NCBI RefSeq assembly: GCF_042650885.1
Contig: NZ_JBHSBU010000001.1
Span: 3,348,001-3,412,000 of the forward strand
Length of the DNA: 64,000 nt
Direction of reading: 5' to 3'
From: Chitinimonas_A lacunae
GTDB taxonomy: Bacteria > Pseudomonadota > Gammaproteobacteria > Burkholderiales > Chitinimonadaceae
Below, one piece after another: positions 16,309 through 24,572 of this stretch. The translations under genes were made by a program, and so were the position numbers. The notes beneath the pieces were generated by a model. The model saw only the letters and a list, made by a program, of their open reading frames with translations. It was not told where the DNA came from and did no database searches. Each line of letters opens with the position of its first letter. Position 1 is the stretch's first letter.

Positions 16309-16654
16309 CTAGCGTCCCCCTTCCTGCCGCCAAGCGCCGCACTCTGCGCAGTGTTTGGCTGCTGGGTGCGCAGGGTTTTGCCGCACTGCTGGCAGGGAGG
16401 ACCATAGCGGCTGAGACGGCGGGTCCATAAGACGTCGGTGTGAAGTTCGCGAACAGCTGTCAGTTCGAAATAACGTTGCAGAGCCGCTTGACCACAGTTT
16501 CTCCATGCTTCCTGCAGCGAGCATTGATGCCGCTCACGGTAGTCTTTGATCTGTTGGACGGCGTTGACCAGCCAAGTCCGCTCTCCGCCCATTCCTGCTC
16601 GTCGAGCATAGGGACTTCCTGAAGGCTGTGATGGCAGTAGAGTAGCTTGGGCAT
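16309..16654 (-). pseudogene. Frameshifted small zinc-ribbon protein gene
   Basis: Minus-strand coding sequence in three consecutive frames. It starts with ATG at 16654 (MPKLLYCHHSLQEVPMLDEQ) after a GGAGAG site. It shifts frame near 16580 into LVNAVQQIKDYRERHQCSLQ and on to YGPPCQQCGKTLRT. It shifts again near 16350 into KHCAECGAWRQEGGR and a TAG at 16309-16311. Both shifts are consistent with loss of one base. Reassembled, it would be a roughly 115-residue protein with two CxxC knuckles (CQQC and CAEC). Either it is a decaying gene, or the sequence contains two errors. The function of the intact family is not known to me. Confidence 0.62.
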
Positions 16655-16841
16655 GATGGGCTCTCCGGGGCTGCCGTATCTCAATCAAAGGAGACCTCTA
16701 AAATATTGTGCCAAATAAGCTCTGGTTGTTTAGCCACTAGAAATGAGAGTACATAGACCCATTGATTCAGTGGGATTTTATTTCCTTATTCTGCTCGATT
16801 CGCGCTAAGCTCGCCGGTCGTCCGCCCTGCTTGCCCTTCCC

Positions 16842-17102
16842 ATGGAATGCCGTCCCCACTGCGCTGCCTGTTGCATTGCCCCGTCGATCAGTTCTCCGAT
16901 TCCCGGGATGCCACACGGCAAGCCGGCTGGGGTGCGTTGTGTGCAGCTCGATGAGCAGGACGGCTGCCGGATTTTCGGTCTGCCTGAGCGGCCGGCCGTG
17001 TGTGGCGGCTTACAGCCCTCGCTGGAAATGTGCGGCGATGACCGGCTTCAGGCCATTACCTGGCTGACCCTGCTGGAGCAGGCGACGGCGCCGCTTTCCT
17101 AG
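16842..17102 (+). CDS. YkgJ-family cysteine-cluster protein
   Basis: An 86-residue protein with the clustered cysteines of the YkgJ (UPF0153) family: Cys3, Cys7, Cys10 and Cys11 in ECRPHCAACC, and further Cys residues in RCVQL, GCRIFG, AVCGG and EMCGD. The PSISSPIPGMPHGKPAGVRC segment is strongly conserved in this family. It probably binds zinc or an iron-sulfur cluster; no reaction is established. It stands alone with no obvious partner. Confidence 0.85.
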   Translation: MECRPHCAACCIAPSISSPIPGMPHGKPAGVRCVQLDEQDGCRIFGLPERPAVCGGLQPSLEMCGDDRLQAITWLTLLEQATAPLS

Positions 17103-17234
17103 TCTGGTGGATGGCTTGCATGCGCGAGCGCTCAACAGGGTGCCACACAGCGCCTTGCGGCAATCACCCGCATTCGCGGAACTGATGAGCGGTTTGGTTG
17201 TCGCTTGGTGGTTTGATGTTCGGGATGAATCGAG

Positions 17235-17606
17235 ATGAGCAAGAAAATAGTCTTCGACTGCTGCCTCGACAGCCTGCGCCAGTTGCTGTCGGATGCCCGG
17301 ACCACGGCGGATGCGGTGACCGCGGAGAAACTTGCCCTGGCCCTGCGTTTTGCCGATGAGCTTGGCAAATTCTGGCCGGGCTCGGTGGCTGCCACAGGCA
17401 GCGATGGCGAAACCGCCGACTATGAAACCTACCGTCTGCTCCATGAAACCGGGCTGTCTCAGCGTCAACTGGTCAAGATCGCGCTGCAAGAAGAACTGCC
17501 GGCCGTGCGCATTCTGCGGATGTTACGGGCGCTGTTTGGACTGACGCTGAAGGAGGCAATCGAGTTTCTCGAATCCTGTCGTCAGGAAAGTCCGATTGAA
17601 GCGTGA
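17235..17606 (+). CDS. Hypothetical protein with L7/L12-C-terminal-like end
   Basis: A 123-residue protein of unknown role. The N-terminal two thirds are helical and unrecognised. The last about 40 residues (LPAVRILRMLRALFGLTLKEAIEFLES) resemble the helix-turn-helix of the ribosomal protein L7/L12 C-terminal domain (LREATGLGLKEAK-type pattern). That likeness is pattern-based. The gene is followed by a good terminator and has coding character consistent with its neighbours. Confidence 0.65.
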   Translation: MSKKIVFDCCLDSLRQLLSDARTTADAVTAEKLALALRFADELGKFWPGSVAATGSDGETADYETYRLLHETGLSQRQLVKIALQEELPAVRILRMLRALFGLTLKEAIEFLESCRQESPIEA

Positions 17607-17638
17607 CGATACGGTTTCCTGATGGTTGCCTAATAAAT

Positions 17639-17665
17639 ATGCCGCCCTTGTGGGCGGCATTTTTT
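17639..17665 (+). terminator. Intrinsic terminator
   Basis: Stem ATGCCGCCC / GGGCGGCAT (17639-17647 with 17652-17660), loop TTGT, followed by six T residues. It ends the 17235 gene and faces the convergent 17683 gene. Confidence 0.88.
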
Positions 17666-17682
17666 ATGGCGCGGCCGACGGC

Positions 17683-18159
17683 TCAACGCGGCAGGCGTCC
17701 GATGGCCTGCTTGGCCAGCGAGGCAAATACCTGTTCGAGCTGGCGGCGGGCCAGTTGTGAATCCTGGCTGAAGTAGCTGATATCGACGATATGGCGTTGC
17801 TGCCGTGCCACCAGCTGTGCCGCGGCCGGGCGGGCGCCATCGGCGGTGACCGAGAACACGGCCTGTTCACCCAACTTGGCAATCGGGCGCAGTTGGCGAT
17901 CGGCAAAGCCCTTCTGGTATTCGGCGTAGGCATCGGCGGCGTGTTGGCTGTCCGGGTGCGGCGTCACCCCGACGATAAAGCCTTCGCCTGCATGGTTGAC
18001 GAACATGCAGCCGCGTTGCGGATCGAAGCTGGTCAGTTGCCAACTGCCGGCGACCACATTGCTGATCTCGCTGGGGGTGGCATAGGGACATTGCTTGGCC
18101 GCCCAAGCGGAAGTCAGTGCCAGCACGGTGAGCAGGGGAGCGAAGGACGAGATACGCAT
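17683..18159 (-). CDS. Hypothetical secreted protein
   Basis: A 158-residue protein with a clear signal peptide (MRISSFAPLLTVLALTSAWA, cleaved about residue 20). The mature part has two cysteines, in KQCPY and RGCMF, that could form a disulfide. Mixed alpha/beta pattern; no known domain recognised. The start chosen is the ATG complementary to 18157-18159, because the longer frame adds a non-hydrophobic extension. It is downstream of, and in the same direction as, the HD-GYP gene, 129 bases away. Confidence 0.72.
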   Translation of the reverse strand: MRISSFAPLLTVLALTSAWAAKQCPYATPSEISNVVAGSWQLTSFDPQRGCMFVNHAGEGFIVGVTPHPDSQHAADAYAEYQKGFADRQLRPIAKLGEQAVFSVTADGARPAAAQLVARQQRHIVDISYFSQDSQLARRQLEQVFASLAKQAIGRLPR

Positions 18160-18287
18160 GGTAGAAGTCGCCGTAACAAGAAAATAGGCCGATGGCATAA
18201 CCGGACGTCACGATAGCAAAACTCGTCCGGGCAGAGAGAAGGGCAAACCCTAAGGCTCGGCTGTAAATAGTGCCCTTGACCTTGGCG

Positions 18288-19496
18288 CTACAGAAAACGC
18301 TGTGGGTCAACCTTCCATTTCTGCGGGCTTTCGTGGCTGATGATCTTGTCGGCGCCACCGCGTCCCATCGAACGCGCCAGATCGACCTCGACCGGTGGGA
18401 TATAACCGCGCTTGGTGTCGTAGAACACCTTGAGCCGGGGGGCGAGCAGATTCTGTTCATTGTGCTCGACCACCACGCCCAGCCGGCCGCTTTCGAGCAG
18501 CACCAGGGTGCCGACCGGATAGATGCCGACGCAGCGCATAAAAGCCTTCACCAGATCGGGGTCGAAATGGTATTTGCTCCATTCGAAGATCTTGCGCAGT
18601 GCATCGGTTGGCGGAATGCCACGGTGGTAGCAGCGGTCGGCCGTGATGGCATCGTAGACGTCGACGATGGCTGCCATCTTGGACAGCGTGCTGATCTGTT
18701 CGCCCGCGAGCTGGTCGGGATAGCCCGAGCCATCGATCCGTTCGTGGTGGTGCAAGGTGATATCGAGTGGAATGACGCCGATCCCGGGTGTCTTGAGCAA
18801 CAGCGCATGACCGTCGCTCGGATGGCGCTTCATGATGGCGAATTCCTCATCGGTCAGCCGGCCGGGTTTGTTGAGGATTTCGTCGGGCACCAGCGCTTTG
18901 CCCGTATCGTGCAACAGTCCGCCCAGACCAGCTTGGTGGGTGGTGGCGGCGTCGAGTCCGACGGAGCGGCAGAAAGCCACCATAAAGGTACAGACGCTCA
19001 CCGAGTGCAGAAACGTGTAGTCGTCCTTATTCTTGATATACATCAGCCCGAGCAGCGCGCCCGAATTGCGCAGGATCGATTCGGTAATCGCCGCCACCAG
19101 CGGCTCGACGCTCTCGACCGCCACGGCTTTGCCAAGCCGGGCATCGGCCATCACATTGCGCACGAGCGTAGCGGCCTGGGCCTTGATGGCACGGGCGCGG
19201 CCCAGTTCTTCGCCATAGCTGACCCGGACCGGCATGGCAGTCTGTTGCGCCGCTTCGATCATCTGGCGATCGAGTTCGCGCTGGACTTCTTCCTGGGTGG
19301 GAGCATCGGGGACGTCGAGGCCGCGTTCGGTGTCGATATACACCTCGTGAATGCCGCAGCCGACGATGGTGTCGATTTCCTGGTCGGATTTGAGCGGAAA
19401 GCTCGAGCGCATGAACGGATGTACCGACCAATCCGCCGCTAGATCCTGGATATACATACCGACTTTGAGGGAAGTCGTGGGGACTTTCTTGATCAT
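18288..19496 (-). CDS. HD-GYP cyclic-di-GMP phosphodiesterase with DUF3391 N-terminus
   Basis: A 402-residue cytoplasmic protein. The N-terminal domain (about 1-130, IKKVPTTSLKVGMYI onward) is the DUF3391 module. The HD-GYP domain (about 145-310) has HSVSVCTF, the HD pair in LLHDTGKALVPDEILNKPG, and HHHERIDGSGYP, so the catalytic motifs are intact. It should hydrolyse cyclic di-GMP to pGpG/GMP and so lower biofilm signalling. In-frame starts exist nine residues upstream (19523) and four upstream; I chose the one that begins the DUF3391 consensus. It is divergent from purE. Confidence 0.9.
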   Translation of the reverse strand: MIKKVPTTSLKVGMYIQDLAADWSVHPFMRSSFPLKSDQEIDTIVGCGIHEVYIDTERGLDVPDAPTQEEVQRELDRQMIEAAQQTAMPVRVSYGEELGRARAIKAQAATLVRNVMADARLGKAVAVESVEPLVAAITESILRNSGALLGLMYIKNKDDYTFLHSVSVCTFMVAFCRSVGLDAATTHQAGLGGLLHDTGKALVPDEILNKPGRLTDEEFAIMKRHPSDGHALLLKTPGIGVIPLDITLHHHERIDGSGYPDQLAGEQISTLSKMAAIVDVYDAITADRCYHRGIPPTDALRKIFEWSKYHFDPDLVKAFMRCVGIYPVGTLVLLESGRLGVVVEHNEQNLLAPRLKVFYDTKRGYIPPVEVDLARSMGRGGADKIISHESPQKWKVDPQRFL

Positions 19497-19654
19497 GGCG
19501 CGGCCCATTCCGTACAGCATCACTGCTCAAGTCTAGTTAAGCGAATGCTGTGCTGCCAACTACGGTTGAGTCGGTCTGACGGGGAACGCGATACGATCGC
19601 TGCGCTGCGGGCGATTTTGGGTAGAATCCGTTTTTTGAAACAGGGGATTGCCCG

Positions 19655-20152
19655 ATGAGCGTCGAAATCGGCCTGGTGATGGGTAGCAACTCGGACTGGG
19701 AAGTCATGCAGCATGCCGCCCGCCAACTGAAAACCTATGGCGTGGCGTTTGAAGCGCGCGTCGTCTCCGCCCACCGCACTCCCGACCTGTTGTACGAATA
19801 TGCCGAAACCGCCGAAGCGCGCGGTTTGCAGGCCATCATCGCCGGCGCTGGCGGCGCAGCCCATCTGCCAGGCATGCTGGCGGCCAAGACCACCATTCCG
19901 GTGCTGGGCGTTCCCGTTCCTTCCAAATATCTGGCTGGCGAAGACTCGCTGCTGTCCATCGTGCAGATGCCCAAGGGCGTGCCGGTGGCCACCTTTGCCA
20001 TCGGCGAAGCGGGTGCAGCCAATGCCGCGCTGTTTGCCATCGCCATGCTGGCCAATCACAACCCCGAACTGCGCCGTCGCCTGCTGGAATTCCGCGAAAC
20101 GCAGAAGAACACCGTGCTGGCCATGACCCTGCCCGAGGTCGATCCGCTATGA
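19655..20152 (+). CDS. purE: N5-carboxyaminoimidazole ribonucleotide mutase PurE
   Basis: A 165-residue class I PurE. GLVMGSNSDWEVM, the VVSAHRTP segment with the catalytic histidine, and AGAGGAAHLPGMLAAKT are diagnostic. It converts N5-CAIR, the product of PurK, to CAIR in purine synthesis. The stop overlaps the purK start by four bases (ATGA). A TAGAAT hexamer at 19622-19627 may be part of its promoter. Confidence 0.97.
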   Translation: MSVEIGLVMGSNSDWEVMQHAARQLKTYGVAFEARVVSAHRTPDLLYEYAETAEARGLQAIIAGAGGAAHLPGMLAAKTTIPVLGVPVPSKYLAGEDSLLSIVQMPKGVPVATFAIGEAGAANAALFAIAMLANHNPELRRRLLEFRETQKNTVLAMTLPEVDPL

Positions 20153-21285
20153 GTCGTCCCATCCTGCCTCCCGCGATGCTGGGCATTCTGGGCGGTGGCC
20201 AGTTGGGCCGGATGTTCGCCCAGGCGGCCCGTACCATGGGCTATGGCGTCACGGTGCTCGACCCCGACGCGGCCGCACCCGCAGCCGCCTTTGCCGACCG
20301 CCATATCATCGCCCCCTATAACGACCGCGAAGCACTCGAAGAACTGGCGCGCAGCTGTGCGGCCGTCACCACCGAATTCGAGAACGTCAACGCCGACTCG
20401 ATGCGCTGGCTGGCACAGCGGATCCCGGTCAGCCCATCGGGCGACTGCGTGGCGATTGCCCAGGATCGCATCCGCGAGAAGTCCTATATCCGCAAAGCCG
20501 GTCTGGCCACCGCCCCCTATCTGGCGCTGGAAACCGTCGAAGACCTGAACCACGATCTGTCGCCCTACCTGCCCGGCGTGCTCAAGACCGCTCGGCTCGG
20601 TTACGACGGCAAGGGCCAGGTACGGGTCCAGACCGCAGCAGAAGCCCGGGCGGCCTATGCCGATCTGGGCGGACAGGCCTGTGTGCTGGAAAAGATGCTG
20701 TCGCTCGACTGCGAAGTGTCGGCCATCGTCGCCCGCACCTCGGCCCATGAAGTGGCGGTCTTCCCGCTGGCTGAGAACCGCCACGCACGCGGCATTCTCG
20801 ATGTCAGCCTCGTGCCTGCCCACATCGACCCCGCCTTGGCCCAGCGTGCCCAGGCCATGGCGGTGCAACTGGCCGAAAGCCTAGATTACATCGGTGTGCT
20901 GGCGGTCGAATTCTTCGTGCTGACCGGAGGCGAACTGGTGATCAACGAAATCGCCCCGCGCCCGCACAATTCGGGTCATTACACCATCGACGCCTGCCTG
21001 AGCAGCCAATTCGAGCAGCAAGTCCGCACCATGTGCGGCCTGCACCCCGGTGCGGTCGATCTGTTGCGGCCGGTGGCGATGGTCAACCTGCTGGGCGACA
21101 GCTGGGAGACCCCGTCGGGCGAGCCCAACTGGGAAGTCCTGCTACAGGCCCCCAACGCCAAGCTGCACCTCTACGGCAAAAAAGAAGCCCGTCCGGGCCG
21201 CAAGATGGGTCACTACTGCGTCCTGGCCGACAGCGCCGAGGCAGCGCTGGAGCAGGCTGAGGCGATCAAGGAAACCTTGAGCTGA
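20149..21285 (+). CDS. purK: N5-carboxyaminoimidazole ribonucleotide synthase PurK
   Basis: A 378-residue ATP-grasp enzyme that carboxylates AIR to N5-CAIR using ATP and bicarbonate. The N-terminal LGILGGGQLGRMFAQAA nucleotide-binding loop, the YDGKGQVRVQ glycine-rich loop, EKMLSLDCEVS, and the INEIAPRPHNSGHYTIDAC active-site segment are all present. Translationally coupled to purE. A terminator follows, so purC, 3.3 kb away, is a separate unit. Confidence 0.97.
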   Translation: MSRPILPPAMLGILGGGQLGRMFAQAARTMGYGVTVLDPDAAAPAAAFADRHIIAPYNDREALEELARSCAAVTTEFENVNADSMRWLAQRIPVSPSGDCVAIAQDRIREKSYIRKAGLATAPYLALETVEDLNHDLSPYLPGVLKTARLGYDGKGQVRVQTAAEARAAYADLGGQACVLEKMLSLDCEVSAIVARTSAHEVAVFPLAENRHARGILDVSLVPAHIDPALAQRAQAMAVQLAESLDYIGVLAVEFFVLTGGELVINEIAPRPHNSGHYTIDACLSSQFEQQVRTMCGLHPGAVDLLRPVAMVNLLGDSWETPSGEPNWEVLLQAPNAKLHLYGKKEARPGRKMGHYCVLADSAEAALEQAEAIKETLS

Positions 21286-21299
21286 ACGGCAGCAGACTG

Positions 21300-21344
21300 A
21301 AGCGGGGGAGCTGTTTTCTGATAGAGGCCGCTCCCGCTTTTTTT
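21300..21344 (+). terminator. Intrinsic terminator after purK
   Basis: AAGCGGG(GG)AGC at 21300-21311 pairs with GCTCCCGCTT at 21330-21339, with an 18-base loop and a run of seven T. Confidence 0.75.
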
Positions 21345-21388
21345 GATGCCGACGCCGGTGCATCCTTATGTTAAGTGTTCTAGGCCGA

Positions 21389-22081
21389 TCAGATCGCACC
21401 CAGCATGGCTTGTTCGAAGGCTTGTGCTTGACTGCATAAGGCAGTGACGCTGGACCAGTTTTCTGTAATGCGAGGTGCGAATGCTCGGTACTCGCGCACA
21501 GTCTTTTTGATGCGCAGGTTCTTACTCAATTGGGAAAGCCGGGCTTCAACACTGATATTGCATTCGATGCCTGCCAATAAACTGTGTCCTTCAGGCAGTG
21601 TTGCTGCGGCTAACCAAGTACCGGAAGCTTGTGCCGGTAGGCAGAGTACGGTCTTGTTGCCTGTTTGAGCGGGACTAAGCCAACTGTTCAGAACAGTAGT
21701 CAATTGGGTACAGCTATTGGTTACTGGCGGGCAGGGCTGCACGCAGGGTAAGGTTGCCCAACCCTTGTCTGAGGCCATGCTGACTATCTCTGTTCCGCAA
21801 GCCCCATAGTGATCATGGGCCACATCCACATCGAGATGGATAATCACCACTTCGAAATGGCCAAGCGTCGTGTCATGGTCAAGCGACCCGGCGTGGCGTT
21901 GGCCTGCTGCATCACACCACTTCAATACGCCTCCCCACCCAGTGCCCATTTCAGGCTTGGTCATTTCTGGTTGCAGCATCGTCAAGACAAAAGACGTGGG
22001 CAGGATAGCTTTTAATGCTGCATTGATCACTTCATAGTCGGTCGGGCCTTCGGCAATCAGGGCGATCTGCGGATCAGACAT
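21389..22081 (-). CDS. TOPRIM-like (DUF4276-type) partner of an OLD-like ATPase
   Basis: A 230-residue protein. The N-terminus IALIAEGPTDYEVI carries the first acidic residue (Glu11) of a TOPRIM-like nuclease fold, and VVIIHLDVDVAHD supplies Asp84 and Asp86 at the second site. This is the pattern of DUF4276/OLD-type TOPRIM proteins. The rest is Cys- and Trp-containing and not recognised. The start lies inside the 3' end of the ATPase gene (8-base overlap), so the two are coupled. The pair resembles two-gene ATPase/TOPRIM phage-defence systems (PARIS, AbiL and relatives), but the exact type cannot be fixed without searches. Confidence 0.72.
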   Translation of the reverse strand: MSDPQIALIAEGPTDYEVINAALKAILPTSFVLTMLQPEMTKPEMGTGWGGVLKWCDAAGQRHAGSLDHDTTLGHFEVVIIHLDVDVAHDHYGACGTEIVSMASDKGWATLPCVQPCPPVTNSCTQLTTVLNSWLSPAQTGNKTVLCLPAQASGTWLAAATLPEGHSLLAGIECNISVEARLSQLSKNLRIKKTVREYRAFAPRITENWSSVTALCSQAQAFEQAMLGAI

Positions 22082-23267
22082 TCGGTACTGCCCCTAAATG
22101 TCCCATCATCCACAATCTGGAAAGTGGATATTCCCTGTTCAAGGCCGCCAGTTCTGCCGACAGCTCAATACGCCGTACCACGGTCATACCATGACTGTTT
22201 CTCTCGATAGCAAATAGGCGGGTTTCCGAATCGTTCAGATTCAGCCCATCCAATACGGCGGGATTATGAGCGGTGAACAGTAATTGCCGCTCCGCGCCAT
22301 TGTGTTCCAGCCACCCCGACAGGCGAGCAGCCAGTCGTGCTAGCAGGCGTGGGTTGAGTGCCTGATCCAGATTATCGATGGCCAGAATCCGGGGAGCGTG
22401 CGGTAGCAAGCACAAAGTGGCACAAAAGATGATGTACAGTGCACCCTCACTCGCGTCGTAAGCAGTCAACTCATTGCGAGTACTGTTCATAAAGCGGTCA
22501 GTGAACTTCAGCATTAGCTTGGTTCGCGGCACTTTGCTTGAAATCAACGATGCACCATGGCTGGTGGTCTGGATGTCGGCGACCCAGTCGATCAGTTCCA
22601 GAACCTGATCCAAGACAACTTCACCAGCTTCTCCTTGAGCTTCCAAATGTTGGCGCAGGGAGGCAAAGCCTTCTGCTAACTGACCACCACTCAGGCCGAC
22701 AGGTCGGCGCGATTGCATGTCTGGTATGACACCGCGCAGGGTTGGTGTATTGGGGCAGTAAATCGCATAGTCCTGCATGCTCTGTATAAGTCGGGCGGCC
22801 GCATTGTCAGTGTCCATCTCCACCAGTTTCAAGGCTGCGAGTCCGGCTTGTGGATTCAGGTTTCTTCGCGTGGTGTCTCGCACGCCTCTGGAAATAATTT
22901 CCGCTTCCCCATCCGTTAACACTTCCGTTTTGTAGGACCAGGCGGGTTCCGGAGATTCCAGCGGGTTCAGCAGTGAGACCCGATAACTCTCCTGCGTTTC
23001 CCCTTCAATACCGATGCGAATATGAGCGGGCGTTCTTTCGGTTGCAAACGAGCTTTTATATAACCTGGGCAATCCTGCCCGAACCCCGCGTCTGAGCAGG
23101 CTTTCATCGTCAACTACTCCATTAGCCGCAGCGCCCAGGACGCCCAGTGCCTCCAACACGTTGCTTTTGCCCACTCCATTGGCGCCGATGAAGCAATTGA
23201 CCCGACCGAGTTCAATGCTTTCCTGAACGATCGATTTGAAGCCGTGGATGCTCAGTCTGCGAAGCAT
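22074..23267 (-). CDS. AAA-family (OLD/RecF-like) ATPase
   Basis: A 397-residue ABC-type ATPase of the AAA15/21-OLD group. MLRRLSIHGFKSI starts the fold; Walker A is GANGVGKS (residues 28-35); a signature-like LSGGQLAEGF lies near residue 210; Walker B is ILAIDNLDQALNP (about 305-317), followed by the sensor His in LLFTAHNP. Such ATPases sense phage products and drive an effector nuclease. The start ATG at 23267 has AAAAGG upstream. It is the first gene of a two-gene unit wedged between purK and the purC region; lower GC and looser codon use suggest transfer. Confidence 0.82.
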   Translation of the reverse strand: MLRRLSIHGFKSIVQESIELGRVNCFIGANGVGKSNVLEALGVLGAAANGVVDDESLLRRGVRAGLPRLYKSSFATERTPAHIRIGIEGETQESYRVSLLNPLESPEPAWSYKTEVLTDGEAEIISRGVRDTTRRNLNPQAGLAALKLVEMDTDNAAARLIQSMQDYAIYCPNTPTLRGVIPDMQSRRPVGLSGGQLAEGFASLRQHLEAQGEAGEVVLDQVLELIDWVADIQTTSHGASLISSKVPRTKLMLKFTDRFMNSTRNELTAYDASEGALYIIFCATLCLLPHAPRILAIDNLDQALNPRLLARLAARLSGWLEHNGAERQLLFTAHNPAVLDGLNLNDSETRLFAIERNSHGMTVVRRIELSAELAALNREYPLSRLWMMGHLGAVPNV

Positions 23268-23497
23268 ATGCCTTTTCTCTCTGTGATCTCGCCGCTCATC
23301 GACCATTTCGTCTACTGTCGGAACGGTGTGGGATAGCTGGTAGCGAAGCGCTACTGCCTATTTCGTCATGGGTTTGCTTGATCAGCAAAGGATGCCGCTA
23401 GCCCATCGATTTTTCGATAAGGGTTGTCCCATAGTGAGCGGAGTCAGCCATTTTTCTATCTGCTTTTTATACGGAGCTGTATCTGGCAAAGATATGA

Positions 23498-24334
23498 CTA
23501 GAATTTTTTACCCTGCTCTGTTTGCCGCAAGGTCCTCATGCGCCCGCTACGACTGCTGCGATAGTCGCTCGACGAAGGCAGCGGGGTGCCCAGATATTGG
23601 CTGCGCAGTCGGGCCTGGGTGCCGTCTTGCTGCATCCGGGCCAGTTCGCGGTCGAAGGCGGGGATCAGGTTGCCCAGGTTCTTGCCTCGAGTGAAGACCA
23701 GATAGTTGTCGAGATAAGACAGCGGCGGCAGGAGTGGCCGGATGCCGGTTTCCTGCATCTGCGCCAGCACATACAGCCCGACATCGAGATTGATCAGTAC
23801 CGCATCGAGCCGCCGTGCTGCGAGTTTGCGGAAATTGCTCTGCTCGTCGTCGGCTTCTTCGATGCTGAAGTGGTGTTTGGCGACGCCGTGCTGGATGGCC
23901 TCGGGTAGCCGGAAGCCACGTCGCACGCCGATGACCCGGCCCCGGAAGTCCGACAGGGTGGCGAAGGGGTCGTCCTTGCGCACGAACAGGACATATTCGG
24001 TGCGCTGCATCACCACATTGGTGTACTCCATATACGCTTCGCGCTCGGGTGTCCGGCTGAAGGCGAAGGCGCATTCGACCAGGCTGTCGCGGCCGCGGCG
24101 GATTTCCCATTCGAGCCGCTTCCATGGCATTTCGCGGAATTCGACCGTAATGCCGAGCCGCTTGGCCGCCTGGGCCACCAGATCGGTATTGAGACCGGCA
24201 TAGCCTGTACTGCCGCGCATGAAGTAGGGTGCCAGCAGATCGTTGTAACAGACCAGATGGCGGCGCGGCAGCTCGTCGGCGCTGGCTACCGAGGCAGTCA
24301 GCAGGGACAGGACGAGACGCAGCGACAGGCTCAT
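23498..24334 (-). CDS. Periplasmic solute-binding protein, family 3
   Basis: A 278-residue SBP_bac_3-type protein with a signal peptide (MSLSLRLVLSLLTASVASA). The two-lobe pattern is seen in YAGLNTDLVAQAAKRLGITVEFREMPWKRLEWEIRRG cut into its halves and in DFRGRVIGVRRGF. The family binds polar amino acids or acts as an orphan sensor-like receptor; no ABC permease genes are adjacent. The C-terminus is Ser/Arg-rich. The start is the ATG complementary to 24332-24334. It is transcribed away from purC. Confidence 0.82.
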   Translation of the reverse strand: MSLSLRLVLSLLTASVASADELPRRHLVCYNDLLAPYFMRGSTGYAGLNTDLVAQAAKRLGITVEFREMPWKRLEWEIRRGRDSLVECAFAFSRTPEREAYMEYTNVVMQRTEYVLFVRKDDPFATLSDFRGRVIGVRRGFRLPEAIQHGVAKHHFSIEEADDEQSNFRKLAARRLDAVLINLDVGLYVLAQMQETGIRPLLPPLSYLDNYLVFTRGKNLGNLIPAFDRELARMQQDGTQARLRSQYLGTPLPSSSDYRSSRSGRMRTLRQTEQGKKF

Positions 24335-24572
24335 AAGACAGCGGGTGCCGAGGGGGTCGGCAGCCTGGATGTTTCGAGCACGGCGTATTCTCCGGCAACG
24401 CAAAGCCCGCAGTATAGCGGCGCTGTTGAGTCCGCTGCATAGGCCGGCTTGCTGTGGCCCAGGTCCGGGGCCGATTCGGCGACTCGACAAGCAACCGACA
24501 ACCGACCATGTCGGGCGAGGGCGGATTCGGTACACTGCCGCCTCAATCCACCCACCGTTCCGAGGACACGCC

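Noticed and set aside
18270..19442. A 390-residue plus-strand frame over the HD-GYP gene
   Set aside because: The minus strand encodes intact HD-GYP motifs; the plus frame is a shadow.
21389..24334. Interpretation of the whole purK-purC interval as a prophage or integrative element
   Set aside because: No integrase, att repeats or structural genes; only a two-gene module and a solute-binding protein gene are present.
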